NCBI RefSeq assembly: GCF_014200405.1
Contig: NZ_JACHBQ010000001.1
Span: 2,170,001 to 2,234,000 of the forward strand
Direction: 5' to 3'
DNA from: Cryobacterium roopkundense
GTDB taxonomy: Bacteria; Actinomycetota; Actinomycetes; Actinomycetales; Microbacteriaceae
DNA length: 64,000 nucleotides
The number at the start of each line of letters is the position of its first letter. The first letter of the stretch is position 1. This document shows, piece after piece, positions 17,212-25,223 of the stretch. A program made the translations under genes and the position numbers. The notes beneath the pieces are model-generated. The model was not told the origin of the DNA, searched no databases, and worked only from the letters and a program-made list of their open reading frames with translations.

Positions 17212-18216
17212 ATGAGCTTTGTCGCCGCTGAAAACCGATACTCCGCCATGCCGTACCGCCGAACAGGGCGGAGCGGGCTGAAACTGCCCAGCATTTCACT
17301 GGGGCTGTGGCACAATTTCGGCCACGAACGCCCGGTCGACACCCAACGCTCCATCGTGCGCCGCGCCTTCGATCTGGGCATCACTCACTTCGACCTGGCC
17401 AACAACTACGGGCCTCCCCCCGGTGCTGCCGAAACGAATTTCGGCCGGATCTTCGCCCAGGACTTCCGCGCTCACCGCGACGAGATGGTCATTTCGAGCA
17501 AGGCTGGCTATGACATGTGGGAGGGTCCCTACGGCGAGTGGGGCTCCCGCAAGTACATGCTGTCCTCCCTGAACGCGAGCCTCGGCCGTCTCGGCGTGGA
17601 CTACGTCGATATCTTCTACTCGCACCGCCCCGATCCGAACACCCCCATCGAGGAGACCATGGGTGCACTCGCCACGGCCGTCAAACAGGGAAAGGCCCTG
17701 TACGCTGGCATCTCCAACTACGACCCGGCGCAAACTCGGGCTGCGGCCGCCGCGCTCGCGGAGCACGGTGTGCCGCTGTTGATCCACCAGCCGCGCTATT
17801 CAATGTTCGACCGTCACATCGAAGACGGCCTGTTTCCAGTACTCGACGAACTCGGCGTGGGCAGCATTGTCTTCTCCCCGCTCGCTCAAGGGCTGCTCAC
17901 CGACCGCTACCTGGACGGATCGGTTCCCGCCGGCTCCCGCATCGCCACGAGCCGCTTCCTCTCCGAGAAGGCGCTTTCCGAGACGTACCTGGGTCGGGTG
18001 CGTGCCCTCACCGACATCGCAACGGCCCGCAACCAGACGTTGGCCCAGCTGGCCGTCACCTGGATTCTGCGTCAGAGCCAGGTGACGAGCGTGCTCGTCG
18101 GTGCGAGCAGTGTGTGGCAGCTCGAGCAGAACGTGGCGGCCCTCGGGGCACCGGACCTCAGCGCAGAGGAGATCGCGGCCATCGAGCCGCACGCCGTGCA
18201 CGGCACCTCCCTCTGA
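17212..18216 (+). CDS. aldo-keto reductase, YghZ / L-glyceraldehyde-3-phosphate reductase type
   Basis: A 334-residue NADPH-dependent aldo-keto reductase. Family features are FDLANNYGPPPGAAE (catalytic Tyr and Asp region), the catalytic Lys in VISSKAGYDM, the YSHRPDPNTPIEETM block with the active-site His, and the C-terminal NADPH site VTSVLVGASSVWQLEQN. The GPYGEWGSRKYM segment is typical of the YghZ (AKR14) group, which reduces L-glyceraldehyde 3-phosphate and other small aldehydes. It is transcribed divergently from msrA from an interlocked promoter; the pair suggests co-expression under oxidative or carbonyl stress, an inference. Confidence 0.92.
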   Translation: MSFVAAENRYSAMPYRRTGRSGLKLPSISLGLWHNFGHERPVDTQRSIVRRAFDLGITHFDLANNYGPPPGAAETNFGRIFAQDFRAHRDEMVISSKAGYDMWEGPYGEWGSRKYMLSSLNASLGRLGVDYVDIFYSHRPDPNTPIEETMGALATAVKQGKALYAGISNYDPAQTRAAAAALAEHGVPLLIHQPRYSMFDRHIEDGLFPVLDELGVGSIVFSPLAQGLLTDRYLDGSVPAGSRIATSRFLSEKALSETYLGRVRALTDIATARNQTLAQLAVTWILRQSQVTSVLVGASSVWQLEQNVAALGAPDLSAEEIAAIEPHAVHGTSL

Positions 18217-18294
18217 GTCGCGTCGGTCCAGTGTCAGTGCCCCTTCGTAGAGTCAGCTGTACCACTCGCGGGCGGCTGACTCTTGGAGGACACC

Positions 18295-18537
18295 ATGTTC
18301 GAACCCGTTCTTGCCTCGGTTGCAACGGCGACCGTTCGCGGCCTGAGCCTCGTTCCCGTGAAGGCAGGCCTCTGGAGGGTCGCCAACCGGTCGGGCACGA
18401 TTCTCGGTCACATCGAACGCCAGTCGGATGCCGACGGCGACCGTTTCGCGGCGCGACGCCTGGTTTTCGCATCCCGAATGGTGGACCTCGGCGTGTTCTG
18501 CCGCATGGACGACGCGGCAGACTGCTTCCGGTGCTAA
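18295..18537 (+). CDS. small hypothetical protein
   Basis: An 80-residue protein of unknown function. ATG 18295 is preceded by GGAGGA with a 4-nt gap; the TTG at 18283 lies before that site and is not used. The sequence has no membrane segment and ends with a cysteine-containing tail (DCFRC). A block resembling 'SGTILGHIERQSDADGDRFAARRL' spacing suggests a small beta-rich fold like those often found downstream of actinobacterial enzymes. Codon use is typical of the window. Confidence 0.65.
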   Translation: MFEPVLASVATATVRGLSLVPVKAGLWRVANRSGTILGHIERQSDADGDRFAARRLVFASRMVDLGVFCRMDDAADCFRC

Positions 18538-18627
18538 GCGGGTTCACTGTCGAGAATATTTGCCATGTGAGAAGGCACGCCGAAGCCTTGCACAGAATCG
18601 TGATCTTGCGCAGGTAAAGTGCGGCTC

Positions 18628-19401
18628 ATGGAATTGTGGAATAAGTTCGTTACCTGGCTCACGGCCGTTAGCACCGAGCCCGTTGTTTTCAGCGCCTTGG
18701 TGTTCCTTCTCTCGATCGTCGCGGCAAGCGTGATCACCGCGCTGATCTTTCGCGCGACCCTTCGACGGATGCTTGACCAGCGCGACCGCGAGATCCGCAC
18801 GGCCGCCATCGCGACGCTCGTTGATGCCGCAACGGAGGCATCTGTCTGGAATTCGCTGACACCGCAGGAACAGGTCATGAGCGACCGCGCCGTGGGGCAG
18901 GCCGACATCCAGGTACGTCTGCTGCCCGTGAAGGGTTCCGGGGTTGCCGCAAATTGGTCGGCTCATCAGCTCGCCGAACTCAAGCGCACGTCCGCCACCT
19001 TCGGTTACCAACTCGAGCCAGCGCTCCTCGAGTTTCGCGACCGTCTGATCGACTGGCAGAAGCGGCCGGCGCGTGCACGCAAGATCTTCCAGGGCGATCT
19101 GGACCGATGGATTCTGCAGAATTCGCACTCCGATAAGAGCCTGCTCGCCGAGCAGGATGCTTGGGTGGCGCAGCAGCACCATGACCAGTACACCTCGTCA
19201 GCTGCCACGCCGAAGTCCCGTGGCTACGAACCGATCACCGCGGCACCGCTGAGCGACGGCTCGACCGGAGTTCCCACCGCGGCCTACACACCGCCGACTG
19301 GCGCGGCCTCGACGGAGACGCAGCGCTTGCTCGACGATGTTGACGCACTCGCCGTGCGCCCCGACCCGATGAGCCGCCCCACACAGGCGCCCACGGCCTA
19401 G
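18628..19401 (+). CDS. single-pass membrane protein of unknown function
   Basis: A 257-residue protein with one N-terminal membrane helix (about 20-42, VVFSALVFLLSIVAASVITALIF). It is followed by a charged cytoplasmic region and a Pro/Thr/Ala-rich C-terminal tail. I do not recognise the family. An in-frame GTG exists 9 nt earlier at 18619, but TAAAGT at 18615-18620 sits exactly 7 nt before ATG 18628, so the ATG is the likely start of a leaderless message. It converges on nadE. Confidence 0.75.
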   Translation: MELWNKFVTWLTAVSTEPVVFSALVFLLSIVAASVITALIFRATLRRMLDQRDREIRTAAIATLVDAATEASVWNSLTPQEQVMSDRAVGQADIQVRLLPVKGSGVAANWSAHQLAELKRTSATFGYQLEPALLEFRDRLIDWQKRPARARKIFQGDLDRWILQNSHSDKSLLAEQDAWVAQQHHDQYTSSAATPKSRGYEPITAAPLSDGSTGVPTAAYTPPTGAASTETQRLLDDVDALAVRPDPMSRPTQAPTA

Positions 19402-19490
19402 CCCGGCTTCATCGCGCCTCGAGCAGCGAGACCGCCGGACGAAACCACGCGAGACGAATCACGGTCCCGACCAGCGCTCATGTGCTCGAT

Positions 19491-20330
19491 TCAGCGAACC
19501 AGAGACGTCGCGTGCCACCAGTCATCGAAGAGCGACGGTGGCACGCGGCGTTTGTGCTCAGTGGCGAAGTACCGAGCCTCGATGGCCTCGGCGGTCGCGG
19601 ACGCGACGTTCTTGCCCTCGAGGAAGTCGTCGATGGCCTCGTAGGTGAGACCGAGATTTGCCTCGTCGGTCTGGCCGGGGTTGTGATCGAGCAGATCTGC
19701 TGTCGGCAGCTTGAGATACAGGTGCTCCGGAGCGCTGAGCTCGACTAGGAGCGCCCTGCCCTGACGCTTTGTCAGCCCCGAAAGCGGAAGCACGTCGGCT
19801 CCGCCGTCGCCGTATTTCGTGAAAAAGCCCGTGACGGCCTCGGCGGCGTGGTCCGTGCCCACGACGAGCAATCCGTTCTGTCCGGCGAGCGCGAACTGCG
19901 CAATCATGCGGGACCGAGCTTTCACGTTGCCCTTGTTGAAGTCAGACATAGAGCCACCCGTGCTGCGCGCGTATTCCTGCTCGAAACCGACGACGGCCTG
20001 CTCGATGTTGAAGGTCACAGCGGATGTCGGCTGGATGAACTCCAGAGCCAACTGAGCATCCTCTTCGTCACGTTGCACGGCATACGGCAACCGAACGGCC
20101 ATGAACGAGGCATCGCGCCCTTCGGCTGCCAGCTCCGCGACGGCCAGGCTGCACAGCCGACCGGCCAGAGAGGAATCCTGTCCCCCGCTGATACCGAGTA
20201 CGAGTCCCCGTGCACCGGAGGACAGGAGGTAGTCCTTGAGAAAAGTGACCCGCCGGCGAATTTCGGAGGCCGGGTCAATGGTGGATGAGACGTGGAGCTC
20301 CGCGATGATTCGCGCCTGAAGTTCTCGCAT
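19491..20330 (-). CDS. nadE: NH3-dependent NAD+ synthetase
   Basis: A 279-residue enzyme that amidates nicotinic acid adenine dinucleotide to NAD+ with ATP and ammonia, the last step of NAD synthesis. The PP-loop SGGQDS is at residues 48-53. Further family blocks are [10 protein letters not shown], the [19 protein letters not shown] segment, and the C-terminal [15 protein letters not shown]. It lacks the glutaminase domain of the long actinobacterial NadE, so it is the ammonia-only (E. coli/B. subtilis) type. TAGATT lies 5 nt before ATG, so leaderless transcription is likely. It is divergent from the SOUL gene. Confidence 0.97.
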   Translation of the reverse strand: MRELQARIIAELHVSSTIDPASEIRRRVTFLKDYLLSSGARGLVLGISGGQDSSLAGRLCSLAVAELAAEGRDASFMAVRLPYAVQRDEEDAQLALEFIQPTSAVTFNIEQAVVGFEQEYARSTGGSMSDFNKGNVKARSRMIAQFALAGQNGLLVVGTDHAAEAVTGFFTKYGDGGADVLPLSGLTKRQGRALLVELSAPEHLYLKLPTADLLDHNPGQTDEANLGLTYEAIDDFLEGKNVASATAEAIEARYFATEHKRRVPPSLFDDWWHATSLVR

Positions 20331-20428
20331 ATTTCAATCTACCAAAGCAGGGCACTACCGCGCGGCCCCTGTTCCCCTCGCGCGTCGCGCGCTGGTCGGC
20401 TGGGCCTCTGCAGGGCTACACTCCGCTC

Positions 20429-20947
20429 ATGACACAACAACAGCCGTTCACGGTCATTCGCATATACCCCGACTTCGAACTTCGCCACTATCCCAAATAT
20501 GTGCTGGTGCAGGCCGCAATCGAAAGCAATTTCGCCACCGGCGCGAACCTCGGGTTCCGTCCGCTCTTCCGCTTCATTACGGGCGACAATGCGACGTCGA
20601 CAAAGTACTCCATGACGGCGCCGGTGATTCAGGAGGAGAAGGGGGCCACCTCCCAAGTCGTGAGCTTCGTCCTACCGGATGGAGTGGACGAAGCCACAGT
20701 TCCGCTCCCTCGGGACGGCACTGTCACGATCACGCGGGTAGCGCCCCACGAGGCCGCCGTCCAGGCATTCTCCGGCGGCTGGAAGGAAAAACGAGTCAGG
20801 GAGCGTGCCTCTCGTCTACTCATCGCCGTTCGGCGAGAAGGGCTTTCGCCCCGCGGCACGCCGTACTTCGCTCGCTTTGATCCACCCTGGAAGCCCGGAT
20901 TTCTCAAGCACAACGAGGTTCTCGTGCGCCTGGATTCGACAGAGTGA
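20429..20947 (+). CDS. SOUL family heme-binding protein
   Basis: A 172-residue SOUL/HEBP protein. The family core is clear: FELRHYPKYVLVQAAIES near the N-terminus, GFRPLFRFITGDN, the SMTAPVIQE motif and the C-terminal ARFDPPWKPGFLKHNEVLV, which is the standard SOUL ending. No signal peptide is present. The family is generally linked to heme or porphyrin binding, but no bacterial role is settled. TACACT lies 6 nt before ATG, so it is probably leaderless. It is divergent from nadE and followed by an antisense-oriented tRNA-Arg. Confidence 0.93.
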   Translation: MTQQQPFTVIRIYPDFELRHYPKYVLVQAAIESNFATGANLGFRPLFRFITGDNATSTKYSMTAPVIQEEKGATSQVVSFVLPDGVDEATVPLPRDGTVTITRVAPHEAAVQAFSGGWKEKRVRERASRLLIAVRREGLSPRGTPYFARFDPPWKPGFLKHNEVLVRLDSTE

Positions 20948-20974
20948 GCCGCACTCTGCGATGGGCGTGGAGTC

Positions 20975-21050
20975 TGGTGCCCCCGGTTGGAATCGAACCA
21001 ACGACAAGCGGATTAGAAGGCCGCTGCTCTATCCACTGAGCTACGGGGGC
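20975..21050 (-). tRNA. tRNA-Arg (UCU anticodon)
   Basis: A 76-nt cloverleaf read on the minus strand: acceptor GCCCCCG paired with CGGGGGC, discriminator A and an encoded CCA (20975-20977). The anticodon loop CTTCTAA gives anticodon TCT, which reads AGA. The T-arm GGTTCGATTCC is standard. Confidence 0.97.
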
Positions 21051-21090
21051 AGGAACGTTCAAGATTACCGCAGTCGGCGGCCGTCCGGTG

Positions 21091-21351
21091 TCACAGCGCC
21101 TTGGCGGCCGCAACGAGCACTTGGGCGAGGGACGGAACGCCGGCGGCTCGAAAGACCTCGGTGCCGTCCTCCTTGGAGATGATCACCGTCGGTGTGTTGC
21201 GAATCTGACTCGCCTCGGCCTCGTCGCCGTGGGCAGCCACATCGAGTTCGATCACGGTGGCATTGGGCAGCAGACGATGGGCTTCGGCCAGCACAGCGCG
21301 GGTCTGAGCACACGGCTCGCAAAATGCCGCCGAAAAAAACGTGAACTGCAT
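21091..21351 (-). CDS. small thioredoxin-like protein
   Basis: An 86-residue minimal thioredoxin fold. The active site is Cys11-Glu-Pro-Cys14 near the N-terminus (SAAFCEPCAQTR), and the cis-proline lies in RNTPTVII. It is shorter than classical thioredoxin and lacks its N-terminal strand, so it resembles glutaredoxin-like or NrdH-sized thiol proteins. GGAGG lies 9 nt before ATG 21351. It is divergent from orn and precedes the tRNA-Arg on the same strand. Confidence 0.88.
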   Translation of the reverse strand: MQFTFFSAAFCEPCAQTRAVLAEAHRLLPNATVIELDVAAHGDEAEASQIRNTPTVIISKEDGTEVFRAAGVPSLAQVLVAAAKAL

Positions 21352-21448
21352 GAAATTACGCCTCCTGCAAATTGGGCAAGACCATGCCTGCCCCCGTCAG
21401 TTTACGAGCTTTGGCCGGCGCATTCGGGTGCGCGGTTAGACTTGTCCC

Positions 21449-22069
21449 ATGATAAAAAGCAAGGACCGGCTGGTTTGGATCGACTGTGAAATGACCGGTC
21501 TCGACCTGGACACAGACGAATTGGTCGAAATCGCCGTCGTCATCACCGATTACGACTTGAACGTTCTGGATCCGGGTCTCGACATCATTATCAAGCCCGA
21601 CGCATCCGCTTTGGAGAACATGGGCGACTTCGTGCGCAACATGCACACCACGTCGGGCCTGATCGAGGAGATCCCGAACGGCGTGAGCGCGGCCGAGGCC
21701 GAGTTCCAGGTGATCGAATACATTCTGAAATTCATTCCCGAAGACCAGAAGGCTCCGCTCGCCGGAAACTCCATCGGAACGGACCGGGCTTTTCTCACGC
21801 GCTACATGCCGCGGCTCGACAAGCACCTGCACTATCGCAACGTAGATGTCTCGTCGATCAAGGAGCTGGCACGCCGCTGGTACCCCCGTGTGTACTTCAA
21901 CGCGCCGACAAAAGACGGCGGACACCGCGCCCTCGCAGATATTCTCGAATCCATTCGCGAGCTCGCGTACTACCGTCAAACCGTGTTTGTAGCCGATCCT
22001 GGACCCTCCAGCGACGAGGCAAAAACCCAATCTGAGGACGTTGTGCAAAACTTCGGCGCTCAGGTGTAA
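21449..22069 (+). CDS. orn: oligoribonuclease
   Basis: A 206-residue DEDDh 3'-5' exoribonuclease that degrades 2-5-nt RNAs (nanoRNA, pGpG) to mononucleotides. Exo I motif DCEMTGLDL gives Asp12 and Glu14. Later blocks [14 protein letters not shown] and [15 protein letters not shown] are standard, and the His/Asp of [14 protein letters not shown] complete the site. A TAGACT box 6 nt before ATG 21449 indicates a leaderless message. It is followed by a tRNA-His, an arrangement common in this family. Residues after about 180 form a loose acidic tail. Confidence 0.97.
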   Translation: MIKSKDRLVWIDCEMTGLDLDTDELVEIAVVITDYDLNVLDPGLDIIIKPDASALENMGDFVRNMHTTSGLIEEIPNGVSAAEAEFQVIEYILKFIPEDQKAPLAGNSIGTDRAFLTRYMPRLDKHLHYRNVDVSSIKELARRWYPRVYFNAPTKDGGHRALADILESIRELAYYRQTVFVADPGPSSDEAKTQSEDVVQNFGAQV

Positions 22070-22114
22070 TAGAATTCATGAGTTGCCCTTCTTCGCAAGA
22101 GGAAGGGACGCATG

Positions 22115-22190
22115 GTGGGTATAGCTCAGTTGGCAGAGCGCCTGGTTGTGGTCCAGGAGGTCGCGGGTTCAATCCCCGTTACTCACCCCA
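22115..22190 (+). tRNA. tRNA-His (GUG anticodon)
   Basis: A 76-nt gene with acceptor GTGGGTA paired with TACTCAC, encoded CCA at 22188-22190, anticodon loop TTGTGGT (anticodon GTG) and T-arm GGGTTCAATCCCC. The base before it (22114) is G, and discriminator 22187 is C, so the extra 5' G-1 of tRNA-His is encoded. An open frame running through this gene is an artefact. Confidence 0.97.
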
Positions 22191-22231
22191 ATGTTTTAGA
22201 AGAAGCTGTGCTTCTGAGCGGTTCGAGGCGG

Positions 22232-22582
22232 ATGCTGCAGCTCGACGCGTCCGAATTCGAACGTCTCGTGGTGGACGAGCTCGATCTCCTGCCGGACGAT
22301 ATGGTCGACGGCCTCGACAATGTGATCTTCGTAGTCGAGGACCGGCCCGAAGACGGCACGCTCGATATTCTCGGCCTCTACGACGGAGTCGCCCTCACCG
22401 AACGCGGTCAGTACGGATTCGGCGAGATGCCCGACCGGATCGTGGTGTACCGGGAACCGCTGCTGGCGATCTGCGAAGACATGGACGAGCTGCGCGACCA
22501 GATACACGTCACCCTGGTGCACGAGATCGCGCACTTCTACGGCATTGACGACGACAGGCTGCACGAACTCGGCTGGGGTTAG
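22232..22582 (+). CDS. zincin-like metallopeptidase family protein
   Basis: A 116-residue putative zinc metallopeptidase of the small MpV17/zincin-like family found in most Actinobacteria. The HExxH motif (LVHEIAHFYGIDDDRLHELGWG) lies at the C-terminus. The N-terminal DASEFERLVVDELDLLPDDM is the usual opening. The frame is open upstream through the tRNA-His, so ATG 22232 is chosen: it has GAGGCGG nearby and gives the family-typical start. GTG 22208 is possible. Substrate unknown. Confidence 0.88.
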   Translation: MLQLDASEFERLVVDELDLLPDDMVDGLDNVIFVVEDRPEDGTLDILGLYDGVALTERGQYGFGEMPDRIVVYREPLLAICEDMDELRDQIHVTLVHEIAHFYGIDDDRLHELGWG

Positions 22583-22606
22583 ACACCTGCGGGTTAGCCT
22601 TGGCGC

Positions 22607-23884
22607 ATGAGCAGATTTCGTCCAGGCAGATTCATCGGCGTGCTGCTCGGAACCGTGGCCATTCTCGCGGTCGGCGTCTACGGGCCCGCCACACTGCTCG
22701 GCCCCCTTCCCGCGGCCACGGTGACGCTGCTTCCCCCACCCGCCGCCGAAGCAAACGTGAGCCCGCCGGCGCTTCCCGTGGCGGGCACGAGTGCCGTCGC
22801 GGCGCTGACGGTGAACGATTCCGGCACCATTGAAGCGCCGACCGCAGCGCTGCCGCCCATTGCTACCGGTGGAAGCGCCGAACCGCTGCCCCTCGCCTCC
22901 ATCGCCAAGGTCATCACGGCCCTCGTCGTGCTGGACGCCAAGCCTCTCGCCGCCGGTGAAGCCGGGCCCGCTGTCACGCTCACGACGGCTGACTATCAGG
23001 GCTATCTCGACTACACCGCGAACGGTGCGCGTGCCGTGACGGTTTTCCAGGGAGAAGTGTGGAGCGAGCAGGAGCTGCTGCAGGCGATGCTGCTCGGCTC
23101 GAGCAACAACCACGCCGACACGATCGCCCGCTGGGCCTTCGGGTCGGTCGATGCGTATGTGACGGCCGCCAACACCTGGCTCACGAAGCAGGGTTTCGAA
23201 GACACCAGTGTCGCCGACGCGACAGGCCTCGACGATGCGAGCGTCGGCACAGGCGCAGATCTTGCCACCGTCGCCGGCTTGGCCGCCGGAAGCCCGGTGA
23301 TCTCCGAGATTCTCGAGAATCCGGCATCCGCTCTCGCCGGCCGACGCGGTGTGGACAACACCACGGCGTACCTGCCGGAAGAGGGCATCACGGGTATTTC
23401 CCGCAGCTACACGGATGCCGCGGGTGTCTGTTTCCTGTTCACCGCCCGGATCGTGGACGGGGACCAAACCTTCGCCTTCTCTGGCGCGATCGTGGGCGAG
23501 CCGGACTACGACACGCTTGATGCTGATCTGCTGGCCCTGATGGCCAGCGCACGTGACGGAGTGGGCGACCTCCCCGTCCTCAAGCAGGGCGACAAATACG
23601 TGAGGTTCGACACCGCCTGGGGCCCATCGGCTGCGGGAGTTGTGGGCGTGTCCAAGACCCGTTACGCCTGGCAGGCCGCCACGCCGACCGAACCTGATAT
23701 CACCCTCGACCCCGTTGTCAGCGGACGTGAAGGCAAGGTCGTGGGCCGCATCGCCGTTACGGGAACCGCCGGTGAGGCGTCATCCGCTCTCGAGCTGGAC
23801 AGCACGATCAGCGCCCCAGGGCCGGGCTGGCGCCTGACTCACCCGATCCCGCTCATCACGGCCCTGATCGATTCCCGCGGCTAA
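22607..23884 (+). CDS. D-alanyl-D-alanine carboxypeptidase-like protein (S11), degenerate third motif
   Basis: A 425-residue envelope protein: one N-terminal hydrophobic anchor (about 9-30), a Pro/Ala-rich linker, then a penicillin-binding S11 domain. The nucleophile motif S98-I-A-K101 and the second motif S166-N-N168 are present. The third motif, normally K-T-G before the TDAAG stretch, reads S265-R-S267 (GISRSYTDAAG). Without the lysine, normal carboxypeptidase activity is doubtful; it may have altered specificity or act as a binding protein. TAGCCT lies 6 nt before ATG 22607, suggesting a leaderless message. Confidence 0.88.
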   Translation: MSRFRPGRFIGVLLGTVAILAVGVYGPATLLGPLPAATVTLLPPPAAEANVSPPALPVAGTSAVAALTVNDSGTIEAPTAALPPIATGGSAEPLPLASIAKVITALVVLDAKPLAAGEAGPAVTLTTADYQGYLDYTANGARAVTVFQGEVWSEQELLQAMLLGSSNNHADTIARWAFGSVDAYVTAANTWLTKQGFEDTSVADATGLDDASVGTGADLATVAGLAAGSPVISEILENPASALAGRRGVDNTTAYLPEEGITGISRSYTDAAGVCFLFTARIVDGDQTFAFSGAIVGEPDYDTLDADLLALMASARDGVGDLPVLKQGDKYVRFDTAWGPSAAGVVGVSKTRYAWQAATPTEPDITLDPVVSGREGKVVGRIAVTGTAGEASSALELDSTISAPGPGWRLTHPIPLITALIDSRG

Positions 23885-23893
23885 ACCTCGCGC

Positions 23894-24442
23894 TCAGCGC
23901 GCCTTCAGCCGAATCGTGGCGCGCGATTGCGGGACCTCGCGAAGGCAGTACTCGGCCCAGTCGGATTGCCACTGGTCCCAGTGCGCCCGAAACAGCTCGC
24001 CGTCACGGGTGAGGGCGCGGTGCTTGCGCAGCGCGTCGTCGGCATCGAGCCACACACGAACGTCGCTGAGCGCCTCCGCTCCAGCAAACAGGGAGCCGCA
24101 GCCCTCCACGATCAGGGGCCGGTCACGGTCAACGGATGTCCACTCCGCAGGTTGCTCGGTGGCCCAGTCGAAACGCTGCCAGGCCGCGGGCAAGCCGAGG
24201 CTGCGGGGCACGAGAACCTGGGTACGCAGGTGTGTGATCGCGGCCTGCAGCCCCTGCCAGCCGGGATAGATGTCGTCAAGACGCACCAGAGACGGTGCGC
24301 GCGTTGTCGGCCAGTCTCGCCGCACGGCGTCGGCGAGCGTGCTCTTCCCCGCGCCGCTCGGGCCGTCGATGAGTACAACGGAGTTTGTGGGTGCGGCCGC
24401 GATTCGTCGCAGCACGGGCGCCAGCAGATCAGGCGAGGACAA
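23894..24442 (-). CDS. P-loop kinase-like ATPase, uridine kinase-like
   Basis: A 182-residue P-loop NTPase. Walker A DGPSGAGKST is at about 26-35 and the next block VRLDDIYPGWQGL resembles the uridine kinase/phosphoribulokinase fold. IVEGCGSLF is the second strand of that fold, and ALTRDGELFRAHWDQWQ the lid region. It overlaps the ecfT gene by 14 bp and is last in an operon under a thiamine pyrophosphate riboswitch, so a role in phosphorylating an imported thiamine-related compound can be proposed. That role is inference; unrelated nucleoside kinase-like proteins exist in many Actinobacteria. Confidence 0.85.
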   Translation of the reverse strand: MSSPDLLAPVLRRIAAAPTNSVVLIDGPSGAGKSTLADAVRRDWPTTRAPSLVRLDDIYPGWQGLQAAITHLRTQVLVPRSLGLPAAWQRFDWATEQPAEWTSVDRDRPLIVEGCGSLFAGAEALSDVRVWLDADDALRKHRALTRDGELFRAHWDQWQSDWAEYCLREVPQSRATIRLKAR

Positions 24443-25223
24443 AGCTCCACGTTCCCGCCCACACCGCGACCGCGATGGCCGTGCCCGCGATCAGAAACCC
24501 AAGGCCGACCAGCGCAGCGTCGGCGGCACCGAAAACCGATACCCGAGCCCAGGTGCGGGGCTCGTTCGAACCGAATCCGCGGGCCTCCATCGCCGTGGCC
24601 AGCTTGCTGCCCCGCCGCACCGAGATCACCAGCAGCGCGAAGGCCGGACCGATGAAGCGGCGAAACGCCCCGGCGACTCCCCCACCGTCGCCCACGCCGC
24701 GGGCGCGCCGTGCGAGTGTGAGGGAATGCCAGTCCTCGATGAACATCCCCACGAGTCGCAGGCCGGCCAGGCCGCCGAGCACGAATCGCGCCGGCAACTT
24801 CAGCACCTGAGCGAGGCCGTCGGCGAGGTCAGTGGGGTCGGTCGTGGCCAGGAGAACGATCCCCGGCAGACCGATGGCCAGCACGCGCAGTCCGATCGCC
24901 AGTCCAAGGGCCAGCGAACCGTCGGTCACGCTGACGAAGCCGAACTGCCACAGGGTCGCACCCGAATCCTGGCCATAGAGCACCGTTGTGACGGATGCCA
25001 TCGGTGCCGCGATCCACACCGGCGCCGTGCGCAGCCAGAACTGCCGCGCGCTCAGGCCGCACCAAAACAGGAGGATGGCCTCGAGAACAAGTGCCACTCC
25101 GGCCGAAATCCAGTCGATCGAGAGGAGCAAGGCACAACTCACGATCAGGGCGACAGCCAGTTTCGCCACCGGATTCAAGCGTGCGACCGCGCTCGGACGG
25201 ATCGCGGGAGTGAGTAAGCTCAT
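24429..25223 (-). CDS. ykoC: ECF transporter transmembrane component (EcfT/YkoC type)
   Basis: A 264-residue integral membrane protein, the scaffold T component coupling the ATPases to the substrate-binding S component. Several hydrophobic helices fill the first ~130 residues (LAVALIVSCALLLSIDWIS, VLEAILLFWCG). The C-terminal coupling region has the arginine motifs of EcfT: LTLARRARGVGD and MEARGFGSNEPRTW. Its start overlaps the ATPase stop (TGATG), and its end overlaps the kinase-like gene. With the YkoE-like S component this forms a YkoEDC-type system for thiamine or its pyrimidine precursor HMP. Confidence 0.93.
   Translation of the reverse strand: MSLLTPAIRPSAVARLNPVAKLAVALIVSCALLLSIDWISAGVALVLEAILLFWCGLSARQFWLRTAPVWIAAPMASVTTVLYGQDSGATLWQFGFVSVTDGSLALGLAIGLRVLAIGLPGIVLLATTDPTDLADGLAQVLKLPARFVLGGLAGLRLVGMFIEDWHSLTLARRARGVGDGGGVAGAFRRFIGPAFALLVISVRRGSKLATAMEARGFGSNEPRTWARVSVFGAADAALVGLGFLIAGTAIAVAVWAGTWSFVLA

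Noticed and set aside
22112..22231. Open frame entering the metallopeptidase gene from inside tRNA-His
   Set aside because: A tRNA occupies these bases; the translated extension is the tRNA sequence, so the start was moved to ATG 22232.
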